Shown: positions 1-8,023, counted from the first letter of the stretch. The stretch: 13,843 nucleotides of DNA from UBA4582 sp964228885 (GCA_964228885.1 CAXRCG010000308.1:1-13843); one strand, 5' to 3'. Numbers and translations: made by a program. The notes: generated by a model from the letters alone, not told the origin.

Positions 1-1995
1 TTCACGTTCTTTACGCTTCTGGCGTTGGTGATTGTCCTTGGTATCGTTGTGGACGATGCCGTTGTGGTTGGAGAAAACATCATCGCGGAACAGGAGGCGG
101 GCTTGAAAGGCATTGAAGCAGCGCGCAAGGGTATCAGTGGTGTGGCAGCGCCTGTTACGGTAGGTGTGTTGACGACAATGGCGGCCTTCGCGCCGTTGGG
201 ATTGGTCTCAGGTTTTTTGAGCCAGTTCTATCAGGCGGTTCCGATCGTGGTAATAACGGTGTTGCTAATGTCGTTAATTGAAGCTTTTTTGATACTGCCA
301 GCCCACTTGACCCACGGTGCCAGTTGGAGTCGTTGGCCTCTAGACAGCATTCAGCATGCTGTATCGCAAGGCCTAGCGACATTTCGTGAAAAAGTGGTGA
401 TGCCCCAGGTCCAAAATGCTATCCGGTACAGAAAAAAAACTATCACTGCCTCTGTGCTGTTTTTTGCGCTAGCCATGAGCCTATTGGTATTCAATGTTGT
501 GCGGTTCGAATTTCTGCCGAGTATCGAGTCGACGCGTATTTCAGCAAACCTCGCGTTTCCCATAGGAACGCCTTTTGAGGTTACTCAGGCAGCTGCAGAA
601 AAGCTGGTTTCAGCAGCGGAGCGTGTGAACGAGAATGCGCAAGGAAACTCGTTCAAATCGGTCAGCATGACGGTTGGTGGTCAGACGTCAACAGGGGGCG
701 GCCCGTTTGGTGGGGGGCGGGTGACCATGGCGAATCACCTTGCATCTATACAGATTCGTCTTAATCCTGAACCTTTAAGAAAGCTGTCTGCTGATGAGTT
801 AGAGCGTTTATGGCGCAATGAAGTAGGACAAATTCCAGGGGTAGAGAAACTGAACTATGTATCTCAGTTTTTTGGTAACCCATCTGATATTGCTTTTGAA
901 CTGACGCATCAGGAGGACGTAATTCTCAGTCAAGCTGTCGAAGAGCTAAAGGCACGATACGAAGAGTTTCCAGCAATGTATGAGATCCAGGACTCCAACA
1001 CGCCGGGGAAAAGACAGTATGACATTGAATTGACGCCCGCGGGGCTTGCCGCTGGCCTATCGCCGGCTGATGTGGCGGTACAGTTAAGACAGATCTTTTA
1101 TGGTGAGGAGGTGCAAAGGATTCAGCGGGGGCGAGAGGAACTGCGAGTGATGGTGAGGTATCCGAAAGACGAGAGACAGAGCGCAGTCAATTTCTTCGAC
1201 GTTAGAATCAGGCTGGCAGATGGTACGGAAGCGCCCCTGACGGCATTGGCTACAGTCACTGAAAACCGAAGTTACTCGAGTATCGAGCGTGTCAATGGTC
1301 GAAGGATTGTGACAGTCAGCGGTCGAGTGGATCGAGCAGTGATGATGCCTCAGGATATCGAAAATGAACTGACAACGGCTATTTTGCCTGCATTAAAAGA
1401 CAAATATATTGGTCTGCAGGTTAATGAAGCAGGTTTTCGGGGGGATGAAAGGGAAAGCCTGGCCTCGCTGGGAAGACTAGCGTTGCTTGCCATGCTGATA
1501 ATTTATGCGCTGTTAGCATCCTTGCTCCGAAGTTACAGCCAACCCCTCATCATACTCGCTGGGATTCCATTCGGCGCGGCCGGTGCGTTTATCGGGCATT
1601 TCATTCTAGGCTACAATTTGTCTTTCTACTCGCTGTTTGGTGTGGTCGCACTTGCTGGTGTGGTTGTAAATGACTCTCTAATACTCATGGACAAATACAA
1701 TCGGTTCATGAGCGAAGAAAACTACACCTGCGAGGAAGCCGTTATGAAAGCTGCCGAACGCAGGTTCAGACCTATTTTCCTGACCACCGCGACGACTTCG
1801 TTGGGCTTGATGCCGTTGATCTTTGAGACGAGCACGTCGGCCCAATTTATTGTTCCGCTTGCCATCAGTCTGGCCACCGGCATTCTGTTCGCCAGTATTC
1901 TTATCTTATTTGTGGTGCCGACTATGATTGTGATTCACCACAACGGCGTTAAAAGATTAGAACGAGGCTGGGGCAAGGCAGCGTCTTTAGGCTAG
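1..1995 (+). CDS. RND efflux transporter permease subunit (5' end cut off by window)
   Basis: This is an inner-membrane proton-driven resistance-nodulation-division pump of the HAE-1/AcrB type, which would act with a periplasmic adaptor and an outer-membrane channel outside this window. The reading frame is open from base 1, so the visible 664 residues are a fragment. The paired acidic motif GIVVDDAVVVGEN (Asp18-Asp19 of the fragment) corresponds to the proton-relay Asp pair of TM4 in AcrB, so roughly 390 N-terminal residues are missing and the full protein would be about 1050 residues, normal for the family. A glycine-rich periplasmic stretch (TGGGPFGGG) and the second porter half follow, then a C-terminal block of membrane helices ending FVVPTMIVI. 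Where AcrB has Lys-Asn in TM10 this protein has Asn557-Asp558 (GVVVNDSLILMD), a variant relay. The substrate cannot be read from sequence. The family assignment is secure. Confidence 0.95.
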   Translation, partial: FTFFTLLALVIVLGIVVDDAVVVGENIIAEQEAGLKGIEAARKGISGVAAPVTVGVLTTMAAFAPLGLVSGFLSQFYQAVPIVVITVLLMSLIEAFLILPAHLTHGASWSRWPLDSIQHAVSQGLATFREKVVMPQVQNAIRYRKKTITASVLFFALAMSLLVFNVVRFEFLPSIESTRISANLAFPIGTPFEVTQAAAEKLVSAAERVNENAQGNSFKSVSMTVGGQTSTGGGPFGGGRVTMANHLASIQIRLNPEPLRKLSADELERLWRNEVGQIPGVEKLNYVSQFFGNPSDIAFELTHQEDVILSQAVEELKARYEEFPAMYEIQDSNTPGKRQYDIELTPAGLAAGLSPADVAVQLRQIFYGEEVQRIQRGREELRVMVRYPKDERQSAVNFFDVRIRLADGTEAPLTALATVTENRSYSSIERVNGRRIVTVSGRVDRAVMMPQDIENELTTAILPALKDKYIGLQVNEAGFRGDERESLASLGRLALLAMLIIYALLASLLRSYSQPLIILAGIPFGAAGAFIGHFILGYNLSFYSLFGVVALAGVVVNDSLILMDKYNRFMSEENYTCEEAVMKAAERRFRPIFLTTATTSLGLMPLIFETSTSAQFIVPLAISLATGILFASILILFVVPTMIVIHHNGVKRLERGWGKAASLG

Positions 1996-2162
1996 AAGAA
2001 GCGGTAGCAAAAATTTTAGATATTGCTCGAGAGCTGATTCAGGCTTAAGTTGCTTGATCCTAATCAATCCGTCTCGCACTGAAAGCGCTGATGACGGTGT
2101 TTCATCGTTAGCACCTTAGGGCCGCCTATGAAGGCGCGTGGAAAAAAATGAGGTTGCCGATA

Positions 2163-2198
2163 TGTATTCTGAGAGTCTAGGATTCTCGTGACAATACA
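2163..2198. terminator. imperfect stem-loop between convergent genes, possible terminator
   Basis: Outer arms TGTATT (2163-2168) and AATACA (2193-2198) are perfect complements. Inside them GAGAGTC (2171-2177) pairs with GATTCTC (2181-2187), with one G-T wobble and a TAG loop. A T-rich stretch follows about 10 nt downstream (around 2208-2226), so this is not a textbook intrinsic terminator. It lies between the convergent RND permease and PHB-depolymerase-like genes, where terminators are expected. The rest of 1996-2276 shows no convincing gene. Confidence 0.4.
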
Positions 2199-2276
2199 GG
2201 TTTGAGTCTTTTTCTGTTTTCTAAATTTGTTTGTATTTTTATCTAAGGCGTGGCGAAGGTATATAGGTGTGGGTAG

Positions 2277-3248
2277 TCATGGATTTGCTACTAGAGTGGA
2301 GGTTTTGTTGCGGTATCGCTCGAAAAAAGACCAAATCTGGTGAGAGGCGTTAATGTCATTGTTACCGTTTCCTAGGTAATACCAAGCCAGCGGGTTTTTC
2401 CACCATTTAATATCAGCGCTCCAGCCGGGCCAAGTATGTTGACCACCTTCAACTTTATAGAACCAAACCTCGTTAGCATGGGAAGAAGAAAAATAGCGCT
2501 CGAAAACAATATGACTGCCATCGCTAGGGTCAGCGTCAGGAATAGCATCGATTGTTTTGCGATCAAGGCCGTGCCTGTTAACCCAGAACGCGATGGTAGA
2601 CGGCATGTCATAGTAAGCCCCCCAACCATCATTGTTGTTTAGATCACCTGCAAATCGAGAGACCTGATCCTTTGTTCCATGAATTTCAAAAATTGGAATA
2701 TTTCGCTTGGGCGCGCAAGTTTCTAAGGTTGTCTTCATCATCACACCCGCAACCGGAGCCACGGCTGAAAATACAGAGGATTTAGTGCAGGCTAACAAAT
2801 AGCTCATGTCTCCGCCATTTGACATGCCAGTCGCGAAAGTGTTTTTTGAATCCAGTGCATAGGCTGTTTGTATGCGGACGACGAGCGCTTCAATAAACCC
2901 GACATCGTCAACGACTGAGTCAGCGTGAAAGGCGTAGCCTACGTTAAAGAAAGTGTTTCCTTGGCGATCAACAGTGCCTTGGGGATAAACGGCAATAAAA
3001 TTGTGTGCGTCTGCCACCTCGTTCATGCCCGAGTAGGACATGATGGTCGTAGCTGAACTGGTATAGCCATGCAGCACCACAACAAGCGAAGCGCCTTGTT
3101 TCAAGTTTTCTGGAACGTGCAAATAATAAGATCTTTCTAAACCCTGGTAGTTGAGCGTTTCCTGCTTCGTTGAAGATAAGCAAGGTTCGGCCAGAAGCAG
3201 CGCTGTTAACGATACCCACCAGTGTTCGCGTTTCAATAACCAATGCAT
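2277..3248 (-). CDS. secreted PHB depolymerase / feruloyl-esterase-like alpha/beta hydrolase
   Basis: A serine esterase of the extracellular PHB depolymerase/LpqC/CE1-like superfamily, predicted to be exported and to hydrolyse ester bonds in a polymer or in acylated saccharides. Numbered from the chosen start (323 residues), an N-terminal signal peptide runs to about residue 26 (hydrophobic WVSLTALLLA). The oxyanion region is VVVLHGYTSS with His60-Gly61. The nucleophile elbow is GMSNG (Ser143), the acid is probably Asp194 in HGTKDQ, and the base is His271 in GGQHTWPG. These blocks are typical of the family. The ATG at 3248 was preferred over an upstream TTG at 3278 because it follows AAAGAGAG and opens a normal signal peptide. 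No separate substrate-binding or linker domain is visible, so activity on solid PHB is not implied. It diverges from the alpha/beta hydrolase gene at 3488. Confidence 0.88.
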   Translation of the reverse strand: MHWLLKREHWWVSLTALLLAEPCLSSTKQETLNYQGLERSYYLHVPENLKQGASLVVVLHGYTSSATTIMSYSGMNEVADAHNFIAVYPQGTVDRQGNTFFNVGYAFHADSVVDDVGFIEALVVRIQTAYALDSKNTFATGMSNGGDMSYLLACTKSSVFSAVAPVAGVMMKTTLETCAPKRNIPIFEIHGTKDQVSRFAGDLNNNDGWGAYYDMPSTIAFWVNRHGLDRKTIDAIPDADPSDGSHIVFERYFSSSHANEVWFYKVEGGQHTWPGWSADIKWWKNPLAWYYLGNGNNDINASHQIWSFFERYRNKTSTLVANP

Positions 3249-3390
3249 TTGCAACTCTCTTTGTTGTGTAATAAGCAAATGACAGACTTAGTCCTTAGAG
3301 TCTACACAGTCAGCGTTGTAACCCTAGGTATATAGTGTATCAATGTAATGTTCTTATTAACCACTGTCAGTTTTGATCATCATCGGCATT

Positions 3391-3429
3391 TACCATCGTT
3401 GAACATGCTTCAAAAAATGTGTTTTATTT
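3391..3429 (+). promoter_or_regulatory. upstream element, copy 1, with T-N11-A dyad and possible promoter
   Basis: This 39-nt stretch matches the one at 4400-4438 at about 30 of 39 positions without gaps, although the flanking intergenic sequence diverges. It contains TACCAT, then the dyad TGAACATGCTTCA (TGAA-N5-TTCA, 3400-3412), then AAAATG. The dyad has the T-N11-A layout used by LysR-type regulators. TTGAAC (3399-3404) and TTTTAT (3422-3427), 17 nt apart, could be -35 and -10 boxes for the hydrolase at 3488. The conservation is seen directly. Its role as promoter or operator is inferred. Confidence 0.5.
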
Positions 3430-3487
3430 CCCTTATCTCAGCTGATTGTTTTATTCTTGCTATCTCTTTTGTAAGGGTTAGCCTCCG

Positions 3488-4285
3488 ATGAAGACCTTAA
3501 TTTTCCTACTGCTTACTGCCACGCTGTGTCTGAAGGCTCATGCGATAGACTGGGATACCAGTGGAACAGTGAGTACCAGCGGAGGAGAGCTTTACTACCG
3601 GGTTTCAGGAACGGGTAAACCATTACTCTTACTCCACGGCTACTCGGGTTATGGCGAGCAATGGCAGAGTTTGCTGGATGAATTCGTAGATGGATACAGA
3701 GTGATAGCGATAGATTTACCCGGTCACGGACAGTCCAGCAAACTGCAGAGCGATTTTATCATTTCAGATGCTGCTAGAGATATTTGGCAACTAATGGATC
3801 AACTCCGGGTAAAACAGATTTATGGCGTGGGTTATTCTGCTGGGGGTATGACATTGTTGCAGATGGCATTGCAGCAACCCTCGAGAGTTCAATCGATGGT
3901 GTTAGCCGCCAGCGCTTTCACCGTTCTTGAATTTCGCTCCGATGAGCCGTTTGAACTTTTACCAGAGGCATATCAGCGGGACCTGCTGCGCAATCACAAT
4001 GGAGATATGGAAAGGATCCGTTTGTTGCTCAGCGCGAAGTATGTCTCGGATATAACGTTGCCGGACCTCAGGGATCTAAAAACCCCTACACTGTTAGTGT
4101 CGGGTGACAGGGACCAATCGTTTCCATTGTCAGTTGTCGTCGAAACCTACTCCACTTTACCTCAGGCCAAGTTGTGGGTAGTTCCGGGGGTTGGCCATGC
4201 GCTCTTTTGGCCCTGGGGTGGCAGTGAGCGTTTGGCGAAGCAGTTCCCTGTGGAAGTATCGCGTTTTTTTCGTGAGTTTAAATAG
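3488..4285 (+). CDS. secreted alpha/beta hydrolase (AB hydrolase 1 fold)
   Basis: A 265-residue alpha/beta-fold hydrolase, most likely a periplasmic or secreted carboxylesterase. It starts with a clear signal peptide: MKTLIFLLLTATLCLKAHA with predicted cleavage after Ala19. The catalytic apparatus is visible: oxyanion motif LLLLHGYSG (His50-Gly51), the DLPGHGQS loop (about 76-83), nucleophile elbow GYSAGG (Ser117), acid in SGDRDQ (probably Asp209), and base His237 in PGVGHALFWP. The spacing and length fit the family with a small cap region at about 140-190. The ATG at 3488 is preceded by TAAGGG at about 12 nt. Its closest context partner is the serine esterase 240 bp downstream on the same strand, which shares its upstream element. 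Haloperoxidases and meta-cleavage hydrolases share this fold, but the signal peptide argues against a cytoplasmic ring-cleavage role. The substrate is unknown. Confidence 0.9.
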   Translation: MKTLIFLLLTATLCLKAHAIDWDTSGTVSTSGGELYYRVSGTGKPLLLLHGYSGYGEQWQSLLDEFVDGYRVIAIDLPGHGQSSKLQSDFIISDAARDIWQLMDQLRVKQIYGVGYSAGGMTLLQMALQQPSRVQSMVLAASAFTVLEFRSDEPFELLPEAYQRDLLRNHNGDMERIRLLLSAKYVSDITLPDLRDLKTPTLLVSGDRDQSFPLSVVVETYSTLPQAKLWVVPGVGHALFWPWGGSERLAKQFPVEVSRFFREFK

Positions 4286-4305
4286 AAGTTAATCTTTTTC
4301 TTCTA
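4283..4305 (+). terminator. weak stem-loop over the stop codon of the hydrolase gene
   Basis: TAGAAG (4283-4288, starting with the stop codon) and CTTCTA (4300-4305) are perfect inverted repeats around an 11-nt T-rich loop. There is no T-tract after the stem, so this is only a weak candidate for 3'-end formation of the upstream gene. Confidence 0.2.
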
Positions 4306-4399
4306 ATTAGGGAAGACTGAGTAACGTCGTCCTGTTGGATTAGTTGTGCTGCGGTTATGCTAAAGCAGTCATGGTTAAATTTGGCTGAATATCGTGAAT

Positions 4400-4438
4400 T
4401 ACCATACCTGAACGTTCTTCAGAAAATGGGTTCTTTTT
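4400..4438 (+). promoter_or_regulatory. upstream element, copy 2, with T-N11-A dyad
   Basis: This is the second copy of the element at 3391-3429, here about 127 nt before the start codon of the family VIII esterase. It carries TACCAT, the dyad TGAACGTTCTTCA (4409-4421, TGAA-N5-TTCA) and AAAATG at identical spacing, with about 77 percent identity over 39 nt. Within the dyad, GAACGTTC is itself a perfect palindrome. Its possible -10 (TTCTTT) is poorer than in copy 1, so this gene may use another promoter nearer the AT-rich tract at 4465-4480. A shared regulator is inferred, not shown. Confidence 0.5.
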
Positions 4439-4526
4439 TATCTGCCCCAGCGATAGTCGGTATGCGTATATATTTTTAAAAGACATACTTACTTTTGATA
4501 TCATCCCAAGAGGAAGGGAGAATGAT

Positions 4527-5660
4527 ATGACAGCAACAATCGAAGGTTATTGTGACGAGCGCTTTAGTGCGGTAAGAGATGTGCTTGAACAGCAAATAGA
4601 ATCAGGTACCGATCTTGGGGCGTCGTTTTCGGTGACCTACCAAGGCGAAACTGTGGTTGATTTGTGGGGCGGCTACCTTGACTTGGCGCGCACCACGCCA
4701 TGGCAAGAAGACACCCTGGTAAATGTTTACTCAACCACCAAGACCATGTCTTTTTTGTGCGCACTGATCCTTGCTGATCGGGGCGAGTTAGATTTTGATG
4801 CGCCGGTCAGTCGTTATTGGCCGGAGTTCGCGGCAGCGGGCAAAAGCGATGTCTTAGTGTGGCATTTTATGAATCACGCTGCGGGCTTATCGGGTACCGA
4901 TGAACCACTGGCCGGAGATGACCTCTATGACTGGGAGAAGGTCATCGATGTGTTAGCACGGCAAGCGCCATGGTGGGAGCCAGGCAGTGCAAGTGGATAT
5001 CATGCATTAACCCAGGGGTATTTAATCGGCGAAGTGGTGCGACGTATTACTGGTCAATCCTTAGGCCAATTCTTCGCGGAGACCGTCGCAAAGCCGTTAC
5101 AAGCTGACTTCTTTATTGGCGTGCCATCGTCTGAATTAGCAAGAGTTGGTGACTTGGTGCCGCCTCCCTCTGATGGTGTTTTAGGAAGGGGCGGTGATGA
5201 GGATTCGATCGCAGTGCGAACCTTTAAGAGTCCAAGAACACATGCGCTCGATAGTCGAACGGATGCTTGGCGCCAGGCCGAGATACCAGCGGCTAATGGC
5301 CACGGTAATGCGAGGGCTGTGGCGAAAATTCATACGGCCCTCGCCAATGAGGGCCGTGTGGGTGACATCCAGTTGTTATCCCCTGAGATCTGCAAAAAAG
5401 TCACGGAAACTCGAATTTCAGGACAGGACCTAGTTTTTAACCAACCGATGGCGTTCGGGTTAGGTTTCGGGTTAATTCCAGCTGCGCAAAATAAAAGCAA
5501 CCTATGCTTTTGGGGCGGTTGGGGTGGTTCCTCTGCGGTGATCGATCAAGACAATCGCTTGAGTCTCTCGTTTGTGATGAACAAGATGGCTGACGGCTTA
5601 TTAGGCGACAGTCGAGGGACAAATTTGTCGGCCGCTGTGTTTAAAAGTTTACCAAGGTAG
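4527..5660 (+). CDS. family VIII carboxylesterase / beta-lactamase-fold serine hydrolase
   Basis: A 377-residue serine hydrolase with the class C beta-lactamase fold, of the EstB/LACTB-like group that cleaves short esters rather than beta-lactams. Three signature motifs are present. The first is SxxK as Ser69-Thr-Thr-Lys72 (VYSTTKT), the nucleophile and general base. The second is a Tyr motif at Tyr158 (GYHALTQG), where lactamases have YxN. The third is WGGWGG (Trp339-Gly344) in place of the KTG box, a known mark of family VIII esterases. No signal peptide is seen, so it is probably cytoplasmic, unlike its hydrolase neighbours. The start is fixed by the strong ribosome binding site AGGAAGGGAG six nt before the ATG, because the ATG at 4522 runs straight into a stop. 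The length agrees with the family. Penicillin-binding activity is unlikely. The natural substrate is unknown. Confidence 0.92.
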   Translation: MTATIEGYCDERFSAVRDVLEQQIESGTDLGASFSVTYQGETVVDLWGGYLDLARTTPWQEDTLVNVYSTTKTMSFLCALILADRGELDFDAPVSRYWPEFAAAGKSDVLVWHFMNHAAGLSGTDEPLAGDDLYDWEKVIDVLARQAPWWEPGSASGYHALTQGYLIGEVVRRITGQSLGQFFAETVAKPLQADFFIGVPSSELARVGDLVPPPSDGVLGRGGDEDSIAVRTFKSPRTHALDSRTDAWRQAEIPAANGHGNARAVAKIHTALANEGRVGDIQLLSPEICKKVTETRISGQDLVFNQPMAFGLGFGLIPAAQNKSNLCFWGGWGGSSAVIDQDNRLSLSFVMNKMADGLLGDSRGTNLSAAVFKSLPR

Positions 5661-5840
5661 CCGCCGACATTTTTGCGTTGTCTCAAGGCCGGAGCGGAGC
5701 CTGCTTCAAGTAGGTAATGTGCGTCTTTTTCGTAGTGGAAGATCGCATCGATGAACGGCAGAGTGTCATCTTCCTCAAGCATTCAGGTATCAAATCTTTT
5801 TAGGTGCTGAACCTCGGTCCTCTGTCGGCAACAAAAGACA

Positions 5841-5858
5841 AATCTTGGGTCAAAGATT
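5841..5858. repeat. inverted repeat upstream of CocE-like gene
   Basis: AATCTT (5841-5846) and AAGATT (5853-5858) form a perfect 6-bp dyad with a 6-nt spacer, about 45 nt before the CocE-like start. A possible -10 box TATAGT lies just after it (5863-5868), a position where an operator would act, but no good -35 was found. The remainder of 5661-5902 holds nothing else I can support. Confidence 0.3.
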
Positions 5859-5902
5859 GAGATATAGTCTCGCCTTTGCGCTGTTTATAGTTGGGGGAGG
5901 GT

Positions 5903-7666
5903 GTGAAAACTTTGAAAAGGTTGGGCGTTGTTGCGCTATTACTGGTCTTTTGTGCCTATGCCGCCTATTTGGGCAGACACGAACTGACGCGTCTGCAGGA
6001 ACAATTGCCGCCATTTACTGCAGCGGCAGGGGAAACACTGGAAGTGCGGATTCAAATGCAGGACGGCGTGAAACTGTTCACATCTGTCGTCTTGCCTGAA
6101 GGGGAGGGCCCTTTCCCATCGGTATTGCTCAGAAATCCCTACGCCCGTTTCACGCCCATCATGCGCGACACACTGTGCGGCCGCTTTATTCGTTACGGTT
6201 ATGCCTGCGTACTGCAGGATGTGCGAGGCCAGGGCGAGTCGGAAGGTGAATGGAGTCCGATGGTGAACGAAGTTCGGGATGGTAGGGACACAATAAGCTG
6301 GCTGGTAGAACAACCGTTTCAGGACGGGAACATAGCCTTGGTAGGGCCTAGCTACCTCGCGTCGGTGCAATACGCCGTAGCAGCGTCGGGCTTACCGAGT
6401 GAAGTGAAAACGTTGGTGCCTGCGGTCTATACAACAGACCTTTCCACCATCCTTTACAGCAATGGCATGTTTCGACATGAAACCTTTACGGCCTGGGCAA
6501 GCATGATGCGGGGCTCGAACAGCGAGGTCGATGATGCTGGCGGTGACTACCAGAAAGCGATTCGGTACCTGCCACATAACAAGGTCGATACGGCGGTGTT
6601 TGGTTCGCCTATGCCCTGGTATCAGGACATGATTGATATCGAAAGGGCAAAAAGCACACTCTTTAACAACCCCGACGCGCGCTTGATGGCTCAGGTCCCA
6701 GAGCATATTGAGGTGCCTATACTAATGGTGAGTGGCTGGTACGATGTGTTTTTTGGCGGCCAGATGGCCGATTGGGAAAGGTTGGCGACACGCAGCAGCA
6801 GCCGGTTTGTGCTCGGTCCATGGACGCATGCGGGCGCTAGCGGTGAAGCATTTGAGATTGAGAATGCGCAAGGGGGGTTGTTTCAGTGGAAAGAGATGTT
6901 GCCATGGCTAGACCACCACTTAAAGGGGCAGCCGCTAACGAATCCGCCGGGGCTTTACACGTTCGCAATGGGCGAGAACGAGTGGCACTTATACAAGGAA
7001 TGGCCCGGACCCACTGTCTCAAAAAATTTCAGCTTAAACAATTTGCCGGATTCGCCGAGTTGCGACGGTGGCAAACTCGCGTTCGAAAAAGATACAAGCG
7101 AACCGGTCAGCTATCGATATGATCCACTTGACCCTGTGCCAACGATGGGAGGCGCGGGTATGCTTGCTTTTATTTTGCCCGGCTTCGAGGGTGCCGCACC
7201 GGCAAACGTACTGCAAGAGGGTTTGTGTAATCGAGCAGACGTTTTATCTTTCGTCACGCCTCCTCTCGATGCTTCGCTGTTGATTGCCGGCCAGATTAGC
7301 GTCAACTTAGAGATAGCCTCCAGCGCCCCAGATACCGCTTTTACGGCGAAGCTCATTGAGGTCTTTCCGGACGGCAGAGCCATTAACATCAGAGACAATA
7401 TTACTTCCCTTGCTTACCGAGAGGGGGGGCTCGATCGTCTAGCGTATTCCCCCGGTGATGCCATCAACGTAACCATCGACATGTGGCCGATCGAGTGGCG
7501 GGTATCTAGCGGCTCGCGAATTCGATTAGATATTTCTTCTTCAGATTTCCCTAAGTTTCATGCCCACCGAAACCGTTCGGGGCCTTGGGCGGAACAAGAC
7601 GGTGTTGACGTAGCGACGCAGACGCTGATTGGCGGTACATTGGAATTGCCCGTTTCTGAGCGTTGA
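5903..7666 (+). CDS. CocE/NonD family hydrolase (X-Pro dipeptidyl-peptidase S15-like)
   Basis: A 587-residue hydrolase of the cocaine esterase / peptidase S15 superfamily. It has an alpha/beta catalytic domain, a helical insert and a C-terminal jelly-roll (from about residue 390). Numbered from the GTG at 5903, a membrane-spanning or signal segment lies at about 7-24 (GVVALLLVFCAYAAYLG). Tyr80 in RNPYARF matches the oxyanion tyrosine of CocE, and QDVRGQGESEGEW (about 105-117) is the family block after it. The nucleophile is Ser150 in VGPSYLAS, the acid Asp281 in SGWYDVFFGGQ and the base His309 in LGPWTHAG. The elbow is odd: CocE enzymes normally read GxSYxG, and here the last Gly is Ala. GGGGGAGG precedes the GTG very closely (2-3 nt), so a TTG at 5891 or 5912 is not excluded. 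It probably acts on acyl esters or amides outside the cytoplasm. The substrate is unknown. Confidence 0.9.
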   Translation: MKTLKRLGVVALLLVFCAYAAYLGRHELTRLQEQLPPFTAAAGETLEVRIQMQDGVKLFTSVVLPEGEGPFPSVLLRNPYARFTPIMRDTLCGRFIRYGYACVLQDVRGQGESEGEWSPMVNEVRDGRDTISWLVEQPFQDGNIALVGPSYLASVQYAVAASGLPSEVKTLVPAVYTTDLSTILYSNGMFRHETFTAWASMMRGSNSEVDDAGGDYQKAIRYLPHNKVDTAVFGSPMPWYQDMIDIERAKSTLFNNPDARLMAQVPEHIEVPILMVSGWYDVFFGGQMADWERLATRSSSRFVLGPWTHAGASGEAFEIENAQGGLFQWKEMLPWLDHHLKGQPLTNPPGLYTFAMGENEWHLYKEWPGPTVSKNFSLNNLPDSPSCDGGKLAFEKDTSEPVSYRYDPLDPVPTMGGAGMLAFILPGFEGAAPANVLQEGLCNRADVLSFVTPPLDASLLIAGQISVNLEIASSAPDTAFTAKLIEVFPDGRAINIRDNITSLAYREGGLDRLAYSPGDAINVTIDMWPIEWRVSSGSRIRLDISSSDFPKFHAHRNRSGPWAEQDGVDVATQTLIGGTLELPVSER

Positions 7667-7957
7667 GCGGGCCAACCAGCAACGGTTAAGTAATACAAAT
7701 TTACTGCTCCGCAACCCGAGCTTAAGGTTGCAGCGTCAAAATGATGAGAGAATGTCTCTTGCACTGCATTTCTCTAGTGCTGCGTTTGTTTGCGGCACGT
7801 CTATCAAGCAAATTGAAACGACTTACGATAGATATAAATTTACGAGGCCGGTGGTAGTTTTTATACGCCAATCATAGGATAGGGACTAGCGAGAGTTGCA
7901 GACCTAGTGCACACTGCAGAAAGCAGAGAACTTCGAGACTAAGATCAAGGGCCGTAT
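7667..7957. other. intergenic region with short inverted repeats, no supported gene
   Basis: No credible coding frame is seen. GCAACC (7711-7716) and GGTTGC (7726-7731) form a perfect 6-bp stem with a 9-nt loop 45 nt after the CocE-like stop codon, but no T-tract follows. A second, bulged dyad, AGAGAATG...CATTTCTCT, lies at about 7748-7776. These may contribute to transcript 3' ends or RNA folding. Confidence 0.35.
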
Positions 7958-8023
7958 ATGAAATACGAGGCAGTTTTACGCTTGTTAGCTTTTCCAGTCC
8001 TATGCGTGAGGTGTGCGTCTTGA
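7958..8023 (+). CDS. possible 21-residue leader ORF coupled to the membrane protein gene
   Basis: An ATG at 7958 with AAGGG six nt upstream opens a 21-codon frame that starts MKYEAVLRLL and ends CVRCAS, stopping at TGA 8021-8023. The stop overlaps a TTG (8020-8022) that is in frame with the downstream membrane protein, giving a TTGA start/stop overlap of the kind used for translational coupling. The peptide is mostly hydrophobic in the middle. Its length is too short to prove coding. It could be a leader, a small membrane peptide or chance. It is supported only by the ribosome binding site and the overlap. Confidence 0.35.
   Translation: MKYEAVLRLLAFPVLCVRCAS

Noticed and set aside
1956..2048. 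Frame-3 tail over the RND stop that reads RLEEAVAKILDIARELIQA before its stop
   Set aside because: It looks helix-like and could suggest a frameshifted C-terminus, but the RND frame already ends at a normal position after the last membrane helix, and the alternative tail has no known counterpart.
3249..3278. TTG start at 3278 for the PHB-depolymerase-like gene
   Set aside because: The ATG at 3248 has a better ribosome binding site and gives a standard signal peptide. The extra ten residues are polar.
5661..5782. Minus-strand frame starting at 5782 (MLEEDDTLPFIDAIF...) running into the esterase gene
   Set aside because: Only about 40 codons lie outside the esterase gene, no ribosome binding site precedes the ATG, and an open frame of that length is expected by chance. 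I recognise no family.
7741..7857. 38-codon frame starting MMRECLLHC in the gap after the CocE-like gene
   Set aside because: No ribosome binding site, biased towards basic and Leu residues as in random frames, and no recognisable domain.
7558..7877. Frames on both strands spanning the CocE-like stop region
   Set aside because: They overlap the end of a well-supported gene and show no family features or ribosome binding sites.
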